Source of the DNA: Rhodopseudomonas sp. BR0M22
GTDB lineage: Bacteria > Pseudomonadota > Alphaproteobacteria > Rhizobiales > Xanthobacteraceae
Length of the DNA: 64,000 nt
Direction of reading: 5' to 3'
Assembly (NCBI RefSeq): GCF_010907035.1
Contig: NZ_QUMK01000006.1
Span: forward strand, 37,049 to 101,048
Within the stretch, counting starts at the first letter, position 1, and every line of letters starts with the position of its first letter. Below the pieces are notes generated by a model, which was given only the letters and a program-made list of their open reading frames with translations, ran no database searches and was not told the origin of the DNA. This document shows positions 37,974-46,182 of the stretch, in pieces. A program made the translations under genes and the position numbers.

Positions 37974-38822
37974 TTACACCTTCACCTGTTTACGCACCGA
38001 CGGATGCAGTCCCGACGGATCGACGATCATTCCAAACTCCTGCAGATTGTGAGCGTGACAAAGCTGATGCAGCGCGAACGCCTGATCGATCGCGGCCGGC
38101 TGCCCTTGAATGTCCACCGAGCGATTCACCGCTTCCTTGGTCATCTTCAGAGCAAAGCTCGGCTTGGCGGCGATCCGCTGCGCGAGCGCCATGGTGAAGG
38201 CGGATAGTTCGGCGGCGGGCACCACGTGATTGACCATGCCGAGTTGGTGGGCTTCTTGCGCGCTCCAGCTGTCGGCGGTGAACAAGAGCTCCTTCGCCTT
38301 GCGCGGGCCGAGCTCCCAGGGATGCACGAACCATTCGACGCCGCACACGCCCATGGTCACGACGGGATCGCAGAACTCGGCCGAGTCGGCGGCGACGATC
38401 AGATCGCAGGCCCAGGCCAGCATCAGCCCGCCGGCGATGCACTTGCCGTGCACTTCGGCGATCATCGGCTTGGCGAGATTGCGCCAACGCCTTGTGATCT
38501 GCAGATAGATTTCTTGCTCGCGCGCCATCCGGCCGTGCGCACCCGGTTCGCGAAAGCCGCCCCAGGCGCCGACCGGCGGAAAGTCGATGCCGGCTTCGTT
38601 CTTGGTGGTGGCGCGCAGATCGTGGCCGGCGGAGAAGTGCGGACCCGCGCCCGCCAGGATGATCACCTTGACAGTGTCGTCCTGCACCGCGTTGTCGAAC
38701 GCGGCGTTGAGGTCGTAGGTCATCTGCAGATTTTGCGCGTTGCGCGCGTCTGGCCGGTTCATCACGATGCGTGCGACCGCCGGATCCGGCCGCTCGACCA
38801 GGATCGTCTCGTAGGAGCTCAT
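37974..38822 (-). CDS. Enoyl-CoA hydratase/isomerase family protein
   Basis: A 282-residue crotonase-fold enzyme hydrating or isomerising an enoyl-CoA. The oxyanion-hole motifs GAGPHFSAGHDLR and VHGKCIAGGLMLAWACDLIVAA are present. The frame is open far upstream, but the ATG at 38822 has GGGAGGATGG directly before it. It is the first gene of the block, ending 3 bases before the dehydrogenase start; the three genes supply two successive beta-oxidation steps. Whether it is a hydratase or another crotonase activity is uncertain. Confidence 0.85.
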   Translation of the reverse strand: MSSYETILVERPDPAVARIVMNRPDARNAQNLQMTYDLNAAFDNAVQDDTVKVIILAGAGPHFSAGHDLRATTKNEAGIDFPPVGAWGGFREPGAHGRMAREQEIYLQITRRWRNLAKPMIAEVHGKCIAGGLMLAWACDLIVAADSAEFCDPVVTMGVCGVEWFVHPWELGPRKAKELLFTADSWSAQEAHQLGMVNHVVPAAELSAFTMALAQRIAAKPSFALKMTKEAVNRSVDIQGQPAAIDQAFALHQLCHAHNLQEFGMIVDPSGLHPSVRKQVKV

Positions 38823-39146
38823 CCATCCTCCCGTTTCTTGTTGTCTCGGCTTATCGCGCCGGTTGTGTTCCGCAGAGTGTGGCAGGTCGTGCGCACGACT
38901 GCAAACGGCTTCTCTGCCGCACCTGCCGGGGAATTCCGCGCCATGGAGCGCACCGGCAAGACATTGTCGGCGATTGCACCGCGGTTCCGGAAACGAGCCG
39001 CTTTGAGCCAGGACAATCCACGTCCGCCGCGATTGTGCGATGGCGGTTTGGCACCGGTTCGGCGGCGCCAGAATTGACTTCGAGTGGCCGGCGATCCGTG
39101 CGATAGCTCGCGGCCCCGCGCCGAACGTCTTGTCTGTCGAAAGTGG
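38823..39146. other. 324-base divergent intergenic region
   Basis: Lies between the enoyl-CoA hydratase gene and exbB and must hold both promoters. I saw no convincing Fur, Irr or RirA operator for the exbB side. A weak TTG-N8-CAA match at 39003-39016 is within chance expectation. Confidence 0.4.
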
Positions 39147-39947
39147 ATGATGCCGCCGTTTCGCGTCCCGTCGATAATCCGCAATTTTGTCCATGCCGGC
39201 GTGTTTGGCGCTGCGATTGCGCTGCTGCACGCCACCGCCGCGCACGCCGCCGCCGACATGGCCAGCCTGCCCCGCGACCTGTCACCCTGGGGCATGTTCC
39301 GGAATGCCGACATCGTCGTGAAGGTGGTGATGGCCGGCCTCGCGCTGGCGTCGCTCGCGACCTGGACGGTGTGGCTGTCGAAGACCATCGAGCTGCGCCG
39401 CGAGACCGCGCGTGCCCGCGACGGCCTTGCCAAGCTCGAGACCGATACCACGCTGGCCGAGCTCGGCCGCGACGCCGAGGGCGCGCACGACGCGGTGTCG
39501 CAACTGATTCAGACTGCGGCGCGCGAAGGCAGCCTGTCGGGCTGGACGTTCGATGCCGACTTCAAGGACCGCGTCGCGCTACGGCTGGAGCGTGCAGAAG
39601 CGGCGATGGCGCGCAAGATCGCCAGCGGCACCGGCATTCTCGCCACCATCGGTGCGGTGGCGCCGTTCGTCGGCCTGTTCGGCACGGTGTGGGGCATCAT
39701 GAACGCCTTCATCGGCATCTCCGAAGCGCACACCACCAATCTGGCGGTCGTGGCGCCGGGCATCGCCGAGGCGCTGCTCGCCACCGCGCTCGGCCTCGTC
39801 GCCGCGGTCCCGGCGGTGGTGATCTACAACTATCTGGTCCGCGCCATCGCCGGCTATCGGTCGCTGCTCGGGGATGCCTCGGCGCAGGTGCTGCTGCTGG
39901 TGAGCCGCGACCGCGGCCGCTCGGCGCGGCAGATGCGGGCAGGCTGA
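39147..39947 (+). CDS. exbB: Biopolymer transport protein ExbB
   Basis: A 266-residue inner-membrane proton-channel subunit of the ExbB-ExbD-TonB motor that powers outer-membrane uptake of iron complexes or cobalamin. A long N-terminal region with a signal-like segment (ending ATAAHAAAD) precedes three membrane helices; ATIGAVAPFVGLFGTVWGIMNAF is the MotA/TolQ/ExbB signature. Of several in-frame starts, the ATG at 39147 (or the adjacent one) best matches ExbB proteins of this N-terminally extended type. exbD follows 4 bases after the stop. Confidence 0.92.
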   Translation: MMPPFRVPSIIRNFVHAGVFGAAIALLHATAAHAAADMASLPRDLSPWGMFRNADIVVKVVMAGLALASLATWTVWLSKTIELRRETARARDGLAKLETDTTLAELGRDAEGAHDAVSQLIQTAAREGSLSGWTFDADFKDRVALRLERAEAAMARKIASGTGILATIGAVAPFVGLFGTVWGIMNAFIGISEAHTTNLAVVAPGIAEALLATALGLVAAVPAVVIYNYLVRAIAGYRSLLGDASAQVLLLVSRDRGRSARQMRAG

Positions 39948-39951
39948 GGCG

Positions 39952-40389
39952 ATGGGCGTGCGGCTCGGCGGACGGCGGCCAGCGACCGAGGACGATCTCG
40001 AGGTCGCCCACGAGATCAACGTCACGCCGTTCATCGACGTAATGCTGGTGCTGCTGATCATCTTCATGGTCGCGGCCCCGCTCGCCACCGTGGATATCGG
40101 CGTCGATCTACCGGCCTCGACCGCAGCGCCGCAGCCGCGCCCGGACAAGCCGGTGTATCTGTCGGTGCAGCCCGACCTGACGCTGGCGCTCGGCGAGACC
40201 ATCGTGGCGCGCGACGCACTCGGCTCGGCGCTGCAGAGCGCAACGAACGGCAACAAGGACGAGCGGATCTTCCTGCGCGCCGACAAGGTGGTCAGCTACG
40301 GCGAGCTGATGGCGGTGATGAACCTGCTGCGCGATGCCGGTTATTTGAAGGTCGCGCTGGTCGGGCTCGACGGCCGGGACCAGCCATGA
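39952..40389 (+). CDS. exbD: Biopolymer transport protein ExbD
   Basis: A 145-residue subunit with a short cytoplasmic N-terminus, one membrane helix (FIDVMLVLLIIFMVAAPL, about 25-42) containing the protonatable Asp, and a periplasmic domain. It overlaps tonB by 4 bases (ATGA). Confidence 0.92.
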   Translation: MGVRLGGRRPATEDDLEVAHEINVTPFIDVMLVLLIIFMVAAPLATVDIGVDLPASTAAPQPRPDKPVYLSVQPDLTLALGETIVARDALGSALQSATNGNKDERIFLRADKVVSYGELMAVMNLLRDAGYLKVALVGLDGRDQP

Positions 40390-41243
40390 ACAACTACGTG
40401 CTGCACGAGGCGACGGGCCGCGGCCGCAGCCAATGGCTGCTGTCGGCGGCTGCGATTGTGGCGGCGCATTTTGGACTGATCGCCGCGGCGGTCGCGTGGT
40501 ATCAGCAGGCCCCAGCGCCGGGCGTCGAGATGCCAGCGATCCTGGTCGACATGGCGCCGGTCTCGGCCGCACCAGCGCTGCAGCCGCAGGATTTGGCGCC
40601 GGGGCCGCAGATGCAGGAAGCTCCGCCTTCACAGCAGGAGGCGAAACAGCCGCCGCCGGCACCGGCCCCTGAAGCGCCGCAGCAATTCGCGTCGGACCAG
40701 CCCGCGCCGCCAGCGCCTCTGCTGCCAACGCCGGACGTTGTGCTGCCGCAGCCGCCCGCTGCCATCGAGCGTGCGGAGCGCGAAGAGCCCAAGCCGAAGC
40801 GCGAGGAGGTCAAGCGCGAGCGGATCAAGCGCGACGCGGCAAAATCGAAACCGCATCCACATCCGCCGGCGCCGCGCACCACCGGCGCGCCGAAGGCCGA
40901 GCGGCAGGCGGCGCTCGCCGCTGCCGCGAGCGCCGGGCAGGCTGCTGCCGCCGCGGCACTGCCGTCGTATCGCGATCGGCTGGCTGCGCATCTTGCGCGC
41001 TACAAGCAATATCCGGCTGAGTCGCGAGCGACGCGCGAGCAGGGCACCGCGATGCTGTCGTTCACCGTCGGCCGCAGCGGCCAGGTGCTCGGCAGCCGGC
41101 TCGCCCGCAGCTCCGGTCACGCCGCGCTCGATGCCGAGACCCTGGCAATGATCCGCCGCGCCCAGCCGTTGCCGCCGTTCCCGAGCGAGATCACGCAGTC
41201 GTCGCTGAGCTTCACCGTGCCGGTGCGGTTTTCGCTGCAGTGA
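40386..41243 (+). CDS. tonB: Energy transducer TonB
   Basis: A 285-residue TonB. An N-terminal membrane anchor (about 18-38) is followed by a long Pro/Ala/Gln/Lys-rich periplasmic spacer (about 50-180) and the C-terminal TonB domain from RLAAHLARYKQYP, which contacts the TonB box of outer-membrane receptors. No TonB-dependent receptor gene is adjacent. It converges with the ANL ligase gene 19 bases away. Confidence 0.9.
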   Translation: MNNYVLHEATGRGRSQWLLSAAAIVAAHFGLIAAAVAWYQQAPAPGVEMPAILVDMAPVSAAPALQPQDLAPGPQMQEAPPSQQEAKQPPPAPAPEAPQQFASDQPAPPAPLLPTPDVVLPQPPAAIERAEREEPKPKREEVKRERIKRDAAKSKPHPHPPAPRTTGAPKAERQAALAAAASAGQAAAAAALPSYRDRLAAHLARYKQYPAESRATREQGTAMLSFTVGRSGQVLGSRLARSSGHAALDAETLAMIRRAQPLPPFPSEITQSSLSFTVPVRFSLQ

Positions 41244-41262
41244 AGCGTGGGGCCGATCGGCG

Positions 41263-42774
41263 TCACACCTGTCCGTGCGCCGCCTTCACTGCCGCGCGGT
41301 CGATCGCGCCCTTGGCGTCTTTCGGCAGGGCTTCGACGAACACGACGTGCTTCGGCTTCTTGTAGCGCGCGATCAGCGAAGCCACGAATTCGGCGAGCGT
41401 CTCGGCGTCGATGCTCTGGTCCGGCTTGCAGATGCACACCGCCTTGATCGCTTCGCTCCATTGCGGATCGGGGACGCCGATTACTACCGCCTCCGCGATC
41501 GCCGGATGCTGCTTCAGCGCGCCTTCGACCTCGGCCGGATAGACGTTCTCGCCGCCGGTCTTGATCAGCTCCTTTTCCGGCGCGCGGCCGGCGTAGAACA
41601 GATAGCCGTCGGCATCGAACCGGCCCATGTCGCCGGTGTGGTGCCAGCCGTTGCGGAACGCGTGCTGGGTGGCGGCGGCGTTATTCCAATAGCCTTTGAA
41701 TACGGTCGGGCCGCGCAGCACGATCTCGCCGACTTCGCCCGGCGGCAGCGGCCGGTCTTCGGCATCGACCACCGCGACAGTGCGCCAGAACAGCGGCCGT
41801 CCGGCGGATTTCGGCCGGTCGCGATACGGCGCAAACGTCGAGAGGCCCGAGGTTTCGGATTGGCCGAACGTCGCCCAGAACGTCGCGTCGGGGCAGGCGG
41901 CTTCGAACCGCTCGATCGTCTCCGGCGTGTCGAGGCCGGTCACGGCACGCAGGCTTTTGAGCTGCGCCGGTTGCGCCTGATCGAGAATGTTGCCGAGCAT
42001 CGGGGCGAACTCGGCCATCACCGTCACTTTGTGAGCTTCGATGTCGCGCGCCGCCTGCGCCGGGTCGAACTTCGCGGCGATCACGCTCGCGCCGCCCGCC
42101 TGCTGCAGCGTCAGCATCAGGCCGAGCCCGGTGACATGAAACAGCGGCAGCATGCCGAGATTGACGTCGACTTCGGTCAGACGCCACGCCTCGACCAGCG
42201 AGCTTTGCCCGATCAACAGATTGCCCTGCGAGATCAGCGCGCCGCGCGGCCGGCCGCCGACCGCCGCAGTGTGGATGATGACGAAGCCGTCGGCGGCGCC
42301 GAACTCGGCCGGGGCGAAGGGAGCCTCCGACGACAGCTCGGTGAACGGCGCGAACGGTCCGCTGCCGCCCCCGATCGCGTAGGCGGTCTGCACGCTGCCC
42401 AGCGAGGGCAGCATTCCGGCGACGATGTCGCGATAGTCGGAGCCGGCGATCACCACGCTGGGCGCGCCGTCGCCGAGCACGAAGGCGATCTCGTCGGCAT
42501 TCAATCGATAGTTCACCGGCAGCAGGATCGCGCCGATCAGCGCCACCGCGCCGATCAGTTCGACCATCTCGATGCAATTCTGCGACAGGATCGCCACCCG
42601 GTCGCCCGGCCGCACGCCGTCGCGCAGCAGGCCGCTCGCCAGCCGCTCGGCCCGCGCCAGATAGTCGCGGTGGGTCAGGCGGACGCCGTCGATGACGAAG
42701 GCCGTGCGGTCCGGAAACAGCACCGCGTTGCGGCGATAGACGTCGGCCAGCGTGAAGTCGTGAAGCGCCATCAT
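41263..42774 (-). CDS. ANL-superfamily acyl-CoA ligase with degenerate active-site motifs
   Basis: A 503-residue AMP-binding protein by overall fold (TFGQSETSGLS, GWHHTGDMGRFDADGYLFYAGR, KTGGENVYPAEVE). The phosphate-binding loop normally YTSGTTGxPKG reads HTAAVGGRPRGA, and the C-terminal motif normally xxGKxxR reads AKGAIDR, so the adenylating lysine position holds alanine. Activity may be reduced, altered, or lost. The open frame extends to 43056, but GGGGGG just before tandem ATGs at 42774 and 42771 sets the start. It converges with tonB and may serve the nearby acyl-CoA dehydrogenases. Confidence 0.8.
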   Translation of the reverse strand: MMALHDFTLADVYRRNAVLFPDRTAFVIDGVRLTHRDYLARAERLASGLLRDGVRPGDRVAILSQNCIEMVELIGAVALIGAILLPVNYRLNADEIAFVLGDGAPSVVIAGSDYRDIVAGMLPSLGSVQTAYAIGGGSGPFAPFTELSSEAPFAPAEFGAADGFVIIHTAAVGGRPRGALISQGNLLIGQSSLVEAWRLTEVDVNLGMLPLFHVTGLGLMLTLQQAGGASVIAAKFDPAQAARDIEAHKVTVMAEFAPMLGNILDQAQPAQLKSLRAVTGLDTPETIERFEAACPDATFWATFGQSETSGLSTFAPYRDRPKSAGRPLFWRTVAVVDAEDRPLPPGEVGEIVLRGPTVFKGYWNNAAATQHAFRNGWHHTGDMGRFDADGYLFYAGRAPEKELIKTGGENVYPAEVEGALKQHPAIAEAVVIGVPDPQWSEAIKAVCICKPDQSIDAETLAEFVASLIARYKKPKHVVFVEALPKDAKGAIDRAAVKAAHGQV

Positions 42775-43094
42775 GTCCCCCCTGGACGGGTCACGACCGC
42801 GGGTTTGCGGCGAGCCCGGATTGTCGCGCCGCCGGTTGGCCGGCATTCGCGCTTCGCTTTGTAGCGAACATCGTGAGGAGGCTGAAAGCATGATCGCGCG
42901 TCGGCGGCCGTATTCCGACCTCGTTACCGCTCGATCCGGCGGCCGGTGCTGGCGGCGCGGTGTATTTCGGCTGTCGGCGTGCGCCGGCCGCTTCCCCTGC
43001 TGTTCCCAAATCCCCATCTTTATGAATGGATTGCTGGCAAGGAACATAGCCGACACTGTCGAGTTGGGGACGCAGACAAGAATTGGAGGCTTTT
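42775..43094. other. 320-base divergent intergenic region
   Basis: Lies between the ANL ligase gene and the DUF3618 operon. It contains the candidate EcfG promoter at 43041-43065; the rest shows no supported gene. Confidence 0.5.
43041..43065 (+). promoter_or_regulatory. Candidate EcfG (general stress) promoter
   Basis: GGAAC at 43041-43045, 16 bases, then AGTT at 43062-43065, against the alphaproteobacterial EcfG consensus GGAAC-N16/17-CGTT (one mismatch). Transcription would start near 43072, about 23 bases before the ATG, leaving room for the GGAGG site. Confidence 0.45.
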
Positions 43095-44282
43095 ATGGCC
43101 AACGACACGCGCAGCCTGGATGAAATTCGCCGTGACACCGAGCGTACCCGGGCCGGCCTGACCGAGACCGTAGGCCAATTGCGGGCCACGGTCACTCACA
43201 CCGCCAACGACGTGCGGGAGAAATACTCGCCGACGGCGATCAAGGCCGAGGTCAACAGCTACATCAAGTCCCGCGGCGAAGAGATCGCCGACGGCGTCCG
43301 CGACTCGATCCGCAACAATCCGGTGCAGGCGGTGGCTGTCGGAGCGACGCTGGCCTATCCGCTGTGGAAGATCGTCCGTGCGATCCCGACCCCGGTGCTG
43401 ATGATCGGTGCCGGGCTGTATCTGGCCGGCACTCGGTCGGGCAACGAGCTGACGCAGCGCGCATCCGATAAGGCCCGAGATCTCGCCGGCGACCTCGAAC
43501 GCCGCGCGCGCGACTTCTCGGCCGATGCCGCCGATACGGCTGCCGCAGCGCGGGAATACGCGTCCGGCGCGATCGATGCCGCGGGTGAGGTGGTGGCGAG
43601 CCGCGCCGAGCAATTCCGCCAGACTGCGACCGAGACCGCCGTCGATCTGAAGCGTAAGGGAGAGGATCTCAGCCGCAGCGTGGCCCAAGGTAGCGACGAG
43701 CTGCGTCGCCGTGCCAGCCTTGCCGGCGCGGAGATTGCGGGCGAGGCCGAGCAGCTCGCCGTGCGCGGGGCCGGGCTCGCCGGTGCGGTGTCGGGCACCG
43801 TGCGGGATGCGGCCGATCAAGTCCGGGAACGTGCCGGTGACGCGGCAAGCCGGTTGCGGGAGACCATCTCCGACACCCGCGATGCCGGCGTCGATGCCGC
43901 GGCGCGGCTGCGCGATCAGGCGATCGACTTCGGCGATCGGGCCGGCAAGACGGCGAAACAGACCTTCACCGATCATCCGCTGCTGGTGGCCGGCGCCGGT
44001 CTGCTGGTCGGCGGATTGATCGCCAGCGCCTTTCCGCGTGTCCGCGCCGGTGGTAAGCGCGTCGGTCGGCAGGTCGGCGAGCGGGCCAAGGATGTGGTCG
44101 CGCGCGGGGTCGATAAGGGCCGTGCTGCTTACGAAGGCGCGGCGCGCGAAGCGGAGCAGCAGGGATTGACCGGCGAGGATCTGGCCGCGAACGTCCGTGA
44201 GCTCGGTCAGCGTGTTCGCAAGGTGGCCGAAGCCGCCGCCACCTCGTTCGAGGCGCCGTCGCCCTCGCACAATAAGCATTGA
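43095..44282 (+). CDS. DUF3618 membrane protein
   Basis: A 395-residue protein beginning with the DUF3618 signature (SLDEIRRDTERTRAGLTETVGQL), then an Ala/Arg/Asp-rich, largely helical body. Weak membrane segments lie near residues 75-85, 100-115 and 292-315. The body has repeated amphipathic, coiled-coil-like helices. GGAGG 6 bases before the ATG at 43095 sets the start, four codons into the longer frame. Family function is unknown; such proteins recur in alphaproteobacterial stress and envelope operons, consistent with the following genes. Confidence 0.8.
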   Translation: MANDTRSLDEIRRDTERTRAGLTETVGQLRATVTHTANDVREKYSPTAIKAEVNSYIKSRGEEIADGVRDSIRNNPVQAVAVGATLAYPLWKIVRAIPTPVLMIGAGLYLAGTRSGNELTQRASDKARDLAGDLERRARDFSADAADTAAAAREYASGAIDAAGEVVASRAEQFRQTATETAVDLKRKGEDLSRSVAQGSDELRRRASLAGAEIAGEAEQLAVRGAGLAGAVSGTVRDAADQVRERAGDAASRLRETISDTRDAGVDAAARLRDQAIDFGDRAGKTAKQTFTDHPLLVAGAGLLVGGLIASAFPRVRAGGKRVGRQVGERAKDVVARGVDKGRAAYEGAAREAEQQGLTGEDLAANVRELGQRVRKVAEAAATSFEAPSPSHNKH

Positions 44283-44297
44283 TCGGAGACACCTCAG

Positions 44298-44903
44298 ATG
44301 GCTGAGCAGATCGTCAAGACTTCCAGCGGGAGCGGCGGCGGCAGTATCGGACGCGAGCAGCCGCCGAAGCCGGCCAAGAAGGACCCTGCGGATCGGTCCG
44401 TCTTGTCCCGCGCCGTCGAAGCCGAGCAGGACATCAAGGAGCGGATCGTGGGTATTGTGAGCCATTCGGCAGAAGCGGCCCGCGCCAAGGCCGAGGAGTT
44501 CGCCGAAACCGCGAAGGACTTCGCGGCAGAGGCCGGCGAATCCCTGAAACACCGCGCCTACGAAGAGAAGCAGGCCGGCGCTGACTACGTCGCCAACATC
44601 GCCGATGCGATCCGGCGCGCCTCGCGCGAATTCGACGATGATCTGCCGATCGCGGGTGTCTACATGCGCAAGGCGGCCGCGAAGGTCGAGGACATCTCGG
44701 ACACCGTGCAGCGCGGTGACCTGTCCGACCTGGTCCACGGCGTGCAGGATTTCGCGCGCCGGCAGCCGACGGTGTTTCTCGGCCTTGCAGTTCTCGCCGG
44801 CTTCGGCGCGGTGCGCTTCTTGAAGAGTTCGCGGCCCTCGCAGGACGATCGCGTCTCCGCTGCCGATACCAATCGGAGGTTCGACGATGACACCGCCGAA
44901 TAA
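44298..44903 (+). CDS. Nutrient/stress envelope-associated helical protein
   Basis: A 201-residue protein of unassigned function. A Gly/Ser-rich start is followed by Ala/Glu-rich helices and a single C-terminal membrane segment (QPTVFLGLAVLAGFGAVRFL, about 156-175), an arrangement like YqjD/ElaB-type proteins. The stop overlaps the next gene's start by 17 bases. Name is descriptive only. Confidence 0.65.
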   Translation: MAEQIVKTSSGSGGGSIGREQPPKPAKKDPADRSVLSRAVEAEQDIKERIVGIVSHSAEAARAKAEEFAETAKDFAAEAGESLKHRAYEEKQAGADYVANIADAIRRASREFDDDLPIAGVYMRKAAAKVEDISDTVQRGDLSDLVHGVQDFARRQPTVFLGLAVLAGFGAVRFLKSSRPSQDDRVSAADTNRRFDDDTAE

Positions 44904-45279
44904 TCGCTCGATCCCAGATCTGGTCGGCGACGCCTTCACCCAGTTCGCCAAGCTGGTGAGCAACGAGTTCGAGCTGGCTCGCGCCGAGATCTCCGACAAG
45001 TTCGGTCAGATCGGTCGGGCTGTCGCGCTGATCGGTGCCGGCGCGGTGATTTTGATTCCAGGCCTGGTGGTGCTGCTGATGGCGGGCGCGGCAGCGCTGG
45101 TCGAGCACGGGTTCAGTTCGTCGATCGCGTATCTGATCGTCGGCGGCTGCACCACCGGCCTCGCGGCGTTGCTGATCGGATTTGGTGCCAACAGGTTGTC
45201 GCCCGAGGCGCTGAAGCCCGAAATGACGATCGAGCAGTTGCAGCGCGACAAGGAAGCGGCCGGGGAGATGATCCGATGA
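44887..45279 (+). CDS. Phage-holin-superfamily (holin-X-like) membrane protein
   Basis: A 130-residue protein with an amphipathic N-terminus (FTQFAKLVSNEFELARAEIS) and two adjacent membrane helices at about 40-65 and 76-95, matching the PF07332-type putative holin family. Despite the name, in bacteria these sit in YqjD/YqjE/DUF3618 envelope operons rather than prophages, and no phage genes surround it. It overlaps its downstream neighbour by ATGA. Confidence 0.75.
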   Translation: MTPPNNRSIPDLVGDAFTQFAKLVSNEFELARAEISDKFGQIGRAVALIGAGAVILIPGLVVLLMAGAAALVEHGFSSSIAYLIVGGCTTGLAALLIGFGANRLSPEALKPEMTIEQLQRDKEAAGEMIR

Positions 45280-45989
45280 CCAAGAAGAATGGCTTGCCCT
45301 TGATCGCCGATCTCGGCGGCGCGATGCGACGCAATCCGGTCTCCACCGCGCTGATCGGCATGGGGCTGTTGTGGCTATTCACCGGCGACCGCGCTAAGGC
45401 GGGCGCGTCCCGTCTGGTGCACGGCAGCGGCCTCGATCGCGTACCGGACGTCGCCAGCGACGCGATCGAGCGCGTCGGCGAACGCTTCGCGGATGTCGGC
45501 GACAAGTTGTCGGACGTGCGCGACAATGCCGCGACTGCGGCGACCGAAACGGTGCGGCTGGCGCGCGAGCGCGGCGCCGAGGCGTTCGATCGTGCGTCTG
45601 AATTCGGGCGGGCAATTCCCGAGACCGGTGCGGATGTGTTCGAAAGCGTCAAGACCAAGCTCGGCGATCTGTTCGAGGATCAGCCGCTGCTGCTCGGCGC
45701 GATCGGCGTCGCGATCGGCGCCGGCATCGCCGCCTCGCTGCCGGCCACCGAAACCGAACGCGAATTGTTCGGCGACACCAGTGAGGCGGTGAAGGCTCAA
45801 GCGCGCGAATACGCGCGGCAGCAGGCGGCGCGTGCCAGCGAAATGGCGCGCGATGTCGCCGATGCCGCGGCCGAAGAAGCCCGCCGCCAGGGACTGACGC
45901 CCGAGGCCGCGATGGCGGCGGCGCGCGACATTGCGACCAAGGCCAAGCGGGTCGCCGAGGCGGCCGAAGACAACGTTCGGCTGGAGTGA
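45276..45989 (+). CDS. DUF3618-operon membrane protein of unknown function
   Basis: A 237-residue protein with one short membrane segment near residues 22-35, a helical Ala/Glu/Arg-rich body, and a second hydrophobic patch near 141-160 (LLGAIGVAIGAGIAASLPATE) that parallels the one in the DUF3618 protein. The C-terminal RRQGLTPEAAMAAARDI also resembles the first gene's QQGLTGEDLAANVREL. It may be a diverged partner of that protein. Confidence 0.65.
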   Translation: MTKKNGLPLIADLGGAMRRNPVSTALIGMGLLWLFTGDRAKAGASRLVHGSGLDRVPDVASDAIERVGERFADVGDKLSDVRDNAATAATETVRLARERGAEAFDRASEFGRAIPETGADVFESVKTKLGDLFEDQPLLLGAIGVAIGAGIAASLPATETERELFGDTSEAVKAQAREYARQQAARASEMARDVADAAAEEARRQGLTPEAAMAAARDIATKAKRVAEAAEDNVRLE

Positions 45990-45992
45990 TCG

Positions 45993-46151
45993 ATGGCAAA
46001 CGACAAGGCACCCGACGATCGCCCCGACGATGCGATGAAGAGCGGGACGCGCGAGCCCTGGAAGAAGCCGGGACAAAGCTCGCAGGTCGATGACCAGAAT
46101 CCGCCCGACAAGCCGGATCTGGAACGCTGGCAGAACTCCGAGACGCACTAA
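45993..46151 (+). CDS. 52-residue hydrophilic small protein
   Basis: A short ORF starting MANDKAPDDRPDDAMK, rich in Asp, Pro and Lys, with PWKKPGQ and DKPDLERWQ motifs. GGAG lies 6 bases before its ATG and it begins 3 bases after the previous stop, so it is probably translated. Predicted disordered. Not recognised, but too well placed to dismiss. Confidence 0.6.
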   Translation: MANDKAPDDRPDDAMKSGTREPWKKPGQSSQVDDQNPPDKPDLERWQNSETH

Positions 46152-46182
46152 AAGTCGACATCCATCCAACAGTCGGGATCAA

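Noticed and set aside
39003..39016. TTGAGCCAGGACAA upstream of exbB
   Set aside because: Only TTG-N8-CAA; such loose matches should occur more than ten times in this window.
44887..45279. Prophage remnant suggested by the holin-superfamily gene
   Set aside because: Neighbours are DUF3618 and YihY genes, with no endolysin, capsid, integrase or attachment site.
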